DNA from: Nitrososphaerales archaeon TH526
GTDB lineage: Archaea; Thermoproteota; Nitrososphaeria; Nitrososphaerales; Nitrososphaeraceae
Direction: 5' to 3'
DNA length: 11,053 bases
Assembly: GCA_014523665.1 (NCBI GenBank)
Contig: JAATVR010000360.1
Location: 1 to 11,053, forward strand
The position numbers and the translations under genes are program-made. Below are positions 6,852-11,053 of the stretch, in pieces; position 1 is the stretch's first letter; each line of letters begins with the position of its first letter. The notes beneath the pieces were generated by a model, which was not told the origin of the DNA, made no database searches, and saw nothing but the letters and a program-made list of their open reading frames with translations.

Positions 6852-7140
6852 AAAATGGATAGAGATAGCAGCGATAGTACGATCCTGTCTCCATTATTGC
6901 CATGATCGTGATGAGACTCAATCTCACAACTTGGCACATGCAGATTCTTGGCGCCTGAATGATGCCAAGGAATGCTAAATTTCATAAACAGCCATTCGTT
7001 TCTAAACCAAAATAATATTTAAGACTGAAAAGAAAATCGCTAAAGTAATGCCTTTGTTTAAGGTTACAGATGATCTCGAACCTCTCTTGTCTCCAATGAT
7101 ATGGGGAAGGCCATTATCACATTGAGGTAAGCCGTGTCAT
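6852..7140. other. Convergent gap with hairpins, C/D-like boxes and a micro-ORF
   Basis: This 289-base stretch lies between convergent FUN14 and rpl19e. It holds a C-box-like GTGATGA (6908-6914) and a D-box-like CTGA (6955-6958), 40 bases apart. CTTGGCA (6930-6936) is complementary to TGCCAAG (6963-6969), and a second CTTGGC (6947-6952) can pair with the same right arm. A TATA-like ATAATATTTA (7012-7021) precedes a 25-codon frame at 7048-7125. All are tentative. The hairpin may mark the end of the FUN14 transcript. Confidence 0.35.
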
Positions 7141-7587
7141 TTATCTAGATTTAGAAGCTTTTACTAAATCTCGCAAATGCGCCAATGTCCTAACCTGACC
7201 GCCGTTGGCTCTCTTGTACAATGACCAATATGTTTCTCTGTCTATGTCATTCCGATCTTTCAGGACCTTTAGGTAATGTCGCATACCTCTGATTTTTGTC
7301 ATGTAAAGCTCCTTCTTGCCAATTCTCGCGGTTTTTTTCCCCTTTTTAGAACCTATTCCCATTCCGCGCTTTTTTCTTGTCGCATGTTTCACCTTAGCTC
7401 TATATCGAGAAGTTCCTTGACGCCTAGCAGTCCAGATTGCCCCGTTCTTGATGAGCGCTCTAAGATTTTCCCTTGTAATAGAGTCAGCCACATCTTCAAG
7501 CTTATCTGGTTCAAATCTGACTCTATTTACTCCTACCCCCAATATTCGCGCTACAAGCTCTCGCTTCTTCCGTATGTTAATTACCAT
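7141..7587 (-). CDS. rpl19e: 50S ribosomal protein L19e
   Basis: This is a structural protein of the large ribosomal subunit, of the archaeal/eukaryotic L19e family, and binds 23S rRNA. The 148 residues match the family's length and features. The N-terminal domain runs KRELVARILGVGVNRVRFEP and continues with the conserved TRENLRALIKNGAI (38-51). A very basic middle, SRYRAKVKHATRKKRGMGIG (60-79) and KKGKKTARIGKK, passes into the long C-terminal helix IRGMRHYLKVLKDRNDIDRE (99-118) and YWSLYKRANGG (120-130). It begins within the stop codon of rpl32e (TAATG, one shared base), so the two are translationally coupled in one transcript. In many archaea rpl19e is followed by rpl18 in the large ribosomal operon. 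Here it is last in its unit and faces the FUN14 gene. Confidence 0.95.
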   Translation of the reverse strand: MVINIRKKRELVARILGVGVNRVRFEPDKLEDVADSITRENLRALIKNGAIWTARRQGTSRYRAKVKHATRKKRGMGIGSKKGKKTARIGKKELYMTKIRGMRHYLKVLKDRNDIDRETYWSLYKRANGGQVRTLAHLRDLVKASKSR

Positions 7588-8027
7588 TACGTTTGTTCCT
7601 TATCCTGAGCCTTCTGAATACTTTCCTGCGGTGCATTACCCTTATTGAGAACTTTGATTCCTAACGCATTGGCCTTACTCACAATATCTATTCTTTTCCG
7701 CCGACCCACGGAGTGACCAATCCTCGCAGCATCAATCTTAGGATCCAATTTTTCCAGATCTCTGATGTTATGAATTAATCTATCTCTATACCCAGAAGGA
7801 TGTAGACCTCTGGCTGCCTTAGGACCCCTGTATCCTACTTTGACAAGTGGCGGGACTCCAGACACTTGTTTTCTCATCTTGTTATCAATGCCTTTTGGCT
7901 TCCTCCAGTTTTCGGCTAGCCTAACATATCTCCAACTCTCCTGCCTTACAAACTTAGGGCGGGTTGCAGAAACTTTCTTCCTGGCACGTAACAATTCATC
8001 ATTTATTGGCAAACACGATTCAACCAT
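7587..8027 (-). CDS. rpl32e: 50S ribosomal protein L32e
   Basis: This is a large-subunit ribosomal protein of the L32e family, shared by archaea and eukaryotes. The 146 residues carry the family's landmarks: RPKFVRQESWRYVRLAENWR (23-42), KPKGIDNKMRKQVSG (43-57), VGYRGPKAARGLHPSGYRD (64-82), LIHNIRDLEKLD (84-95), then the C-terminal core ARIGHSVGRRKRIDIVSKAN (101-120) and GIKVLN. The first 20 residues and the last 15 (Gln/Lys/Glu-rich) are lineage extensions. It is the first gene of a two-gene unit with rpl19e, sharing one base at the junction. The ATG at 8027 lies about 21 bases from the centre of a TATA-like GTATTTATTC, which points to a leaderless mRNA. Neither rpl6 nor other S10/spc-operon genes flank it. 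The divergent neighbour is superoxide dismutase. Confidence 0.95.
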   Translation of the reverse strand: MVESCLPINDELLRARKKVSATRPKFVRQESWRYVRLAENWRKPKGIDNKMRKQVSGVPPLVKVGYRGPKAARGLHPSGYRDRLIHNIRDLEKLDPKIDAARIGHSVGRRKRIDIVSKANALGIKVLNKGNAPQESIQKAQDKEQT

Positions 8028-8043
8028 CAGATGCTATAGATTT

Positions 8044-8053
8044 GAATAAATAC
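8044..8053 (-). promoter_or_regulatory. TATA-like box for rpl32e-rpl19e
   Basis: GTATTTATTC on the minus strand, centred about 21 bases before the rpl32e ATG. The spacing is slightly short but fits a leaderless start. Confidence 0.4.
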
Positions 8054-8200
8054 GTTTCCCAGAAAATCCTCGGAAACATAATAAGTTCAGGCGGACCAAA
8101 TTCGCGATAGATATAATCAAACATGTTAAATTGGTGTTGAACTACTTTATTGCCTAATTTAGGGTAGATTTGCTCTGATCGCTTTGTATCTGTTTATCAT

Positions 8201-8209
8201 TATATAAAA
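8201..8209 (+). promoter_or_regulatory. TATA box for the superoxide dismutase gene
   Basis: TATATAAAA is a strong TATA match. It predicts transcription starting near 8231 and hence a leader of about 80 bases before the ATG at 8311, longer than for the other genes here. A weak alternative, GTTAATAG (8281-8288), would give a leaderless transcript. Confidence 0.5.
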
Positions 8210-8310
8210 AGAAGTGCAGTTTGGACTGTCATTTCATCTTAATTCCTTCGCAGGAGCATTTAGGAAATGCTAGCAGAACAGTTAATAGTAAAAGATTTAC
8301 TTTAAAATGT

Positions 8311-8934
8311 ATGAAAAAATATGAATTGCCACCAGTTCCGTATGGTTACGATGCACTTGAACCGAATATCGATGCTAGAACTATGGAGATACATCATACG
8401 AAACATCATCAAACCTATACAGACAAATTAAATGCAGCCCTCGAAAAATGTCCCACCGAAATTCAAGAGAAGGACATCGTAGAGATATTATCAAATTTGG
8501 ATCAGGTTCCAGCAGCTCAAAAAGGTGCAATCAATTTCAACGGAGGAGGTTTTGATAATCATCGAATATTTTGGAATAATATGAAACCAAATGGAGGTGG
8601 AGAGCCAGGAGGTGCAGTTGCCGATGCAATAAATTCATCGTTCGGTAGTTTTTCTGGGTTTAAAGAGAAATTCTCTGCAGACACTGCACTGATCCAGGGT
8701 AGTGGCTGGGGATGGCTTGTCTTTAATCCGTCCACAAAAAAAGTAGACTATAAGGCAATGCCAAATCAAACAAGCCCAAGAACGGAAGGCCTAAACCCCC
8801 TCTTAGGTTGCGATGTCTGGGAGCATGCATATTATCTCAAGTATCAAAATAAAAGACCTGACTATATTTCAGCTTGGTGGAACGTAGTGAACTGGGACGA
8901 CGTCGATAAAAGGTTACAGCAACTAAAATCCTAA
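8311..8934 (+). CDS. sod: Superoxide dismutase, Fe/Mn family
   Basis: This enzyme converts superoxide to oxygen and hydrogen peroxide and sits in the cytoplasm. I start it at ATG 8311, giving 207 residues that begin MKKYELPPVPYGYDALEP, the normal family N-terminus. The open frame runs back to a TTG at 8221, but those 30 extra residues lack family similarity and begin upstream of the predicted transcription start. The metal ligands are H28 (in MEIHHTKHH), H84 (in FDNHRIFW), D168 and H172 (in DVWEHAYY). Between the helical N-terminal and alpha/beta C-terminal domains lies GSGWGWLVF (130-138). At the metal-discriminating positions the protein has glycine at G80, where E. coli FeSOD has its active-site Gln69, and glutamine at Q153 in PNQTSP, where MnSOD has Gln146. 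This predicts a manganese or cambialistic enzyme, by inference. It is divergent from rpl32e and followed by a small hairpin. Confidence 0.95.
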   Translation: MKKYELPPVPYGYDALEPNIDARTMEIHHTKHHQTYTDKLNAALEKCPTEIQEKDIVEILSNLDQVPAAQKGAINFNGGGFDNHRIFWNNMKPNGGGEPGGAVADAINSSFGSFSGFKEKFSADTALIQGSGWGWLVFNPSTKKVDYKAMPNQTSPRTEGLNPLLGCDVWEHAYYLKYQNKRPDYISAWWNVVNWDDVDKRLQQLKS

Positions 8935-8952
8935 AACTGATGTCCGAACGCC

Positions 8953-8967
8953 CCACTATTTTTGTGG
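8953..8967 (+). terminator. Small hairpin with T-run after superoxide dismutase
   Basis: CCAC (8953-8956) pairs with GTGG (8964-8967) around a T-rich loop containing TTTTT, 18 bases after the stop codon. The stem is short; the T-run itself fits archaeal termination. Confidence 0.35.
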
Positions 8968-9133
8968 AACAAATACTCTTAAGCTTAGCAAGCAATAAGA
9001 AACGGGACGGCTTTGTATGTTTTTTAGGTTGATATTCACGCCATGGTACAATCAATCTTGCTCAAAAATCCACACTGCTCATAAGTTTTAACCTTTGATT
9101 TGTCTATCGCCTAGTCGATTTAAATAATAACAA

Positions 9134-9433
9134 TTATCCCCACACCGAGCTAGCGTCAGACAAAGTGAACTTGCTATTGTGCTTTACTATTAGCTGACCC
9201 AATTGGACATTCATCTGCAGATATCTCATCCCCTTCCCAGTGGTCTTAAATGTGCGTTCTCCTGCGGTATATTCAATTAATTCATTTTCAAGCAAAAGGA
9301 CTAGGTACTCTTTCAGAAGATTGTGTGATAGATATGTACGGTAAAGGATTTCAGTTTGGCGAAGACTATTCCCATTAACTGCCTCAAGGATAGATGCAAT
9401 AATTTCTCCCCTACTCCGATGGCGATTCCTCAT
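9134..9433 (-). CDS. Winged helix-turn-helix transcriptional regulator
   Basis: This roughly 99-residue protein is a single winged-helix DNA-binding domain of the type abundant in thaumarchaeal genomes. It opens with RHRSRGEIIASILEAVNGNS, giving helix 1. The helix-turn-helix follows as SLRQTEILYRTYLSHNLLKEYLVLLLENELI, then the beta-wing EYTAGERTFKTTGKG and the dimerisation-type helix MRYLQMNVQLGQLIVKH. There is no separate ligand domain or Cys pair. I start at ATG 9433; a GTG immediately before it (9436) would add one residue. A TATA-like ATTTTATACT lies about 30 bases upstream. The 5' end faces a possible 41-codon gene and the Cbf5/TruB gene, which could be targets, but nothing in the sequence proves it. 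Confidence 0.85.
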   Translation of the reverse strand: MRNRHRSRGEIIASILEAVNGNSLRQTEILYRTYLSHNLLKEYLVLLLENELIEYTAGERTFKTTGKGMRYLQMNVQLGQLIVKHNSKFTLSDASSVWG

Positions 9434-9460
9434 CACGTTAAGTGTGTGATATGCTTTTCT

Positions 9461-9470
9461 AGTATAAAAT
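9461..9470. promoter_or_regulatory. TATA element possibly used in both directions
   Basis: On the minus strand ATTTTATACT is placed correctly for the winged-helix gene. On the plus strand the same site contains TATAAAAT, which would start transcription near 9490, about 40 bases before the 41-codon frame at 9529. Confidence 0.4.
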
Positions 9471-9528
9471 TCTTAGGTCAAGTGAAACTAGACAGTTCGA
9501 TTCATCAATCCTCCATTTAATCTATAAA

Positions 9529-9654
9529 ATGGGTGCATTCGGTCAAAATGCATACGATAAGTCAAAAGTCAGAAACAAGCTTCAATCACAGATTAAAAGC
9601 AGGACACCCATCGTAAAAAAAGACGTACCAAGTCTTTGGTCTCGGTTCCCCTAG
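9529..9654 (+). CDS. Possible small basic protein, 41 residues
   Basis: An ATG-started frame encodes 41 residues beginning MGAFGQNAYDKSKVRNKLQS and ending in WSRFP. It has nine Lys/Arg against two Asp, and the first half looks helical. No family is recognised. It lies in the gap between the divergent winged-helix and Cbf5/TruB genes. A TATA-like site (9463-9470) lies far enough upstream for a leader of about 40 bases. The weak point is that a random frame of this length is common; a nearer TATA-like string (CTATAAA, 9522-9528) touches the start codon and cannot serve it. Confidence 0.3.
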   Translation: MGAFGQNAYDKSKVRNKLQSQIKSRTPIVKKDVPSLWSRFP

Positions 9655-9690
9655 AAAATTCGAGTATTAGGGACCTTGATGGGTTCTTCG

Positions 9691-9700
9691 ATTATATATC
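9691..9700 (+). promoter_or_regulatory. TATA box for the Cbf5/TruB gene
   Basis: ATTATATATC predicts transcription starting near 9722, nine bases before the TTG start at 9731. It is flanked by an imperfect inverted repeat, AGGGACC (9669-9675) and GGACCCT (9702-9708), which pairs at six of seven positions. Confidence 0.5.
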
Positions 9701-9730
9701 TGGACCCTCATTGTGTAATTTGAACAAATA

Positions 9731-10747
9731 TTGATATCTTCTCCTTTTGATAACTTGGTCAAACTAGATGATGATGTTACTAACGAGAAATATGGATATT
9801 ATCCTGCTAACAGACCTGTTAATTCATTACTAGACTATGGCTTGATTTTGCTCGATAAGCCTCCTGGTCCTACTAGCCATGAGGTCGTTGCATGGGTGAA
9901 GAGAATCATCGGAATCAGTAAAGCAGGGCATAGTGGGACTTTGGATCCCGGGGCTACTGGACTACTCCCAATTGGACTGGGTGAGGGCACGAAGGCCCTC
10001 TCCATACTACTCTTCGGACCAAAAGAGTATTATGCATTGGCAAGGCTCCACTATCATATTGACGATAATAAATTAGATACTGTGATCAGCCAGTTTGTTG
10101 GAGATATTTTTCAGAGGCCACCGCAGAGGTCTTCCGTCAAGAGAGCGACTCGAATTCGAACGATATATGAAATTGAAAGCCTGGAAAGATACGAACGTCT
10201 TATCTTGATGCGTATACTATGTCAGTCAGGCACCTACATAAGAAAAATAGTATATGATATAGGGGAAATTCTTGGGACAGGAGCTACCATGGTAGAGCTT
10301 CGGCGGACACAGGTAAGCAATTTGTCAGAAAGAAAGGACGGCCTGGTTAGGATGCACGATTTAGCTGATGCTCTAGAATTATACAGGCATGAAGAGGACG
10401 ACACAAAGTTAAGGAAATTGATCAGACCTATTGAATATTGCATGGATGGTGTGGATAGTGTGGTAGTCAGAGACACAGCAATTGATGCCTTATGCCATGG
10501 CGCACAGCTCGCAATTCCAGGAATTTTATCTATTTCCAAGAAACTTAAAGTAGGGGGCATTGTTGGCATTTATTCTATGAAAGGCGAGATCGTAGGCTTC
10601 GGCGAAGTCGCAATGACTCGAGAGGAAATTGAATCCAACGTAAAAGGCATTGCTATTAATATCAAGAGAATAATTATGAAACCTGGTTCATACCCTAAAT
10701 CGTGGCACACTTCAAATTCAGCAGCAAAAGAAAGAGAGTCAGGCTAA
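9731..10747 (+). CDS. tRNA/rRNA pseudouridine synthase Cbf5 (TruB family)
   Basis: This is the catalytic subunit of archaeal H/ACA guide ribonucleoproteins. With Nop10, Gar1, L7Ae and a guide RNA it converts chosen rRNA uridines to pseudouridine, and it can also act on U55 of tRNA. The 338 residues match the archaeal Cbf5 length. Motif LDKPPGPTSHEVVAW (41-55) precedes the catalytic loop AGHSGTLDPGATG (65-77) with nucleophile D72. KEYYALARLH (98-107), FVGDIFQRPPQRSSVKR (122-138) and CQSGTYIRKIVYDIG (164-178, with R171) follow. A C-terminal PUA domain spans about 242-318, with HGAQLAIPGI and IVGIYSMKGEIVGFGEVAM, and YPKSW (321-325) is typical of the family. The start is a TTG: there is no in-frame ATG before residue 160, a stop codon lies at 9716, and the TATA spacing agrees. 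It is monocistronic. The genes for Nop10 and Gar1 are not in the window. Confidence 0.93.
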   Translation: MISSPFDNLVKLDDDVTNEKYGYYPANRPVNSLLDYGLILLDKPPGPTSHEVVAWVKRIIGISKAGHSGTLDPGATGLLPIGLGEGTKALSILLFGPKEYYALARLHYHIDDNKLDTVISQFVGDIFQRPPQRSSVKRATRIRTIYEIESLERYERLILMRILCQSGTYIRKIVYDIGEILGTGATMVELRRTQVSNLSERKDGLVRMHDLADALELYRHEEDDTKLRKLIRPIEYCMDGVDSVVVRDTAIDALCHGAQLAIPGILSISKKLKVGGIVGIYSMKGEIVGFGEVAMTREEIESNVKGIAINIKRIIMKPGSYPKSWHTSNSAAKERESG

Positions 10748-10929
10748 AAATAAGCTGCCATATCCTCTTAGAGCAAACATTTCAACTTTAGAATTGAACT
10801 GACTCGACAGTGAAGCTATTTACGTAAATGCATTTTTGCACGGTTAAGAATTAATCGCCAGGATAAACACATAAGTTGGTGGAAGGTTGTAATCCGTAGT
10901 CAAACGGTAACCTTGGTTACCTAAGTCAG
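10748..10929. other. Gap before tRNA-Ser with two palindromes
   Basis: This 182-base gap holds the perfect palindrome ATTTACGTAAAT (10818-10829), then TGCATTTTTGCA (10828-10839) whose T-run may end the Cbf5/TruB transcript. A TATA-like TTAAGAATTAAT (10842-10853) is too far from the tRNA to be its promoter by usual spacing. The 7-base inverted repeat GGTAACC-tt-GGTTACC (10906-10921) ends eight bases before the tRNA. No protein gene was seen. Confidence 0.45.
10906..10921. repeat. Perfect inverted repeat next to tRNA-Ser
   Basis: GGTAACC (10906-10912) and GGTTACC (10915-10921) are exact reverse complements separated by TT. The site ends eight bases before the mature tRNA 5' end, so it would lie in the promoter or the precursor's 5' leader. 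Confidence 0.6.
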
Positions 10930-11033
10930 GCCGGGGTCGCCTAGCCTGGTAGGGCGCAAGCCTGGAAATTGCAAAATATCCAGCCAGCTTGTGATCTCTT
11001 GGGGTCACGAGGGTTCGAATCCCTCTCCCGGCG
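10930..11033 (+). tRNA. tRNA-Ser(GGA) with 18-base intron
   Basis: The acceptor stem is GCCGGGG (10930-10936) with TCCCGGC (11026-11032), closing with one G-U pair. The D stem is GCCT/GGGC (10939-10942/10952-10955). The anticodon stem CAAGC/GCTTG (10957-10961/10987-10991) and T stem GAGGG/CCCTC (11009-11013/11021-11025) with loop TTCGAAT complete it. The variable arm is long (10992-11008; TGATC pairs with GGTCA), which marks a class II tRNA. The loop CTGGAA gives anticodon GGA (10964-10966), and the discriminator base is G (11033), as expected for archaeal tRNA-Ser. An intron of 18 bases interrupts positions 37/38. CCA is not encoded; CTA follows. The spliced length is 86 bases. Confidence 0.93.
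10968..10985 (+). other. Archaeal tRNA intron at position 37/38
   Basis: The intron satisfies the bulge-helix-bulge geometry. Exon CTGG (positions 32-35, 10962-10965) pairs with intron CCAG (10980-10983). The 5' bulge AAA contains positions 36 and 37 and the first intron base, and the 3' bulge CCA contains the last two intron bases and position 38. The outer intron stem is weak. It should be cut by the archaeal tRNA splicing endonuclease. Confidence 0.88.
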
Positions 11034-11053
11034 CTACTTTATGATTACAAGAA

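Noticed and set aside
8221..8310. 30-residue N-terminal extension of superoxide dismutase as a signal peptide
   Set aside because: It starts with TTG upstream of the predicted transcript start, lacks a basic-hydrophobic-cleavage pattern, and the family N-terminus begins exactly at ATG 8311.
8837..9055. 72-codon minus-strand frame over the end of superoxide dismutase
   Set aside because: It overlaps the conserved C-terminal metal-binding region in antisense and has no promoter or family features.
10234..10569. 111-codon minus-strand frame inside the Cbf5/TruB gene
   Set aside because: It is a shadow of a strongly recognised gene, Ser/Thr/Pro-rich as expected from antisense translation.
1..11053. 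Mobile element, CRISPR array, toxin-antitoxin or defence island
   Set aside because: No transposase, integrase, regularly spaced repeats or paired small toxin genes were found; the isolated nuclease-like gene lacks partner genes.

Overview
The window looks like chromosomal DNA from an archaeon, most likely an ammonia-oxidising thaumarchaeon (Nitrososphaerota, perhaps of the moderately AT-rich soil type). This placement rests on archaeal/eukaryotic-type ribosomal proteins L32e and L19e, a Cbf5/TruB-type pseudouridine synthase with a PUA domain, an OGG1-type glycosylase, a tRNA-Ser whose intron fits the archaeal bulge-helix-bulge rule, and TATA boxes about 22-33 bases before many start codons, as expected for leaderless or short-leader transcripts. 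The lineage is an inference and was not searched.

Layout. 1-101 is a palindrome-rich gap. 102-3021 is a minus-strand block: an unrecognised 516-residue protein, an OGG1-type 8-oxoguanine DNA glycosylase/lyase, and a 67-residue two-CxxC protein, each with its own likely TATA box. From 3203 the plus strand carries a PD-(D/E)XK nuclease-like protein, a 715-residue DUF255/YyaL thioredoxin-domain protein, an 86-residue orphan and a FUN14-family membrane protein. At 7141-8027 rpl32e and rpl19e lie on the minus strand as an overlapping pair. Superoxide dismutase follows divergently on the plus strand, then a minus-strand winged-helix regulator, a possible 41-codon gene, the Cbf5/TruB gene, and an intron-containing tRNA-Ser(GGA) at the right edge.

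How the genes relate. Three genes fit an oxidative-stress theme (OGG1 glycosylase, superoxide dismutase, thioredoxin-fold DUF255 protein), but they are separated and have separate promoters, so a shared regulon is only a guess. A second theme is translation and RNA maturation (L32e, L19e, Cbf5, tRNA-Ser). I found no transposase, integrase, CRISPR array, toxin-antitoxin pair or recognisable defence cassette. The window reads as ordinary core chromosome with several small unexplained elements: orphan proteins, micro-ORFs, palindromes and one weak C/D-box RNA candidate. I do not see a convincing new multi-gene system.
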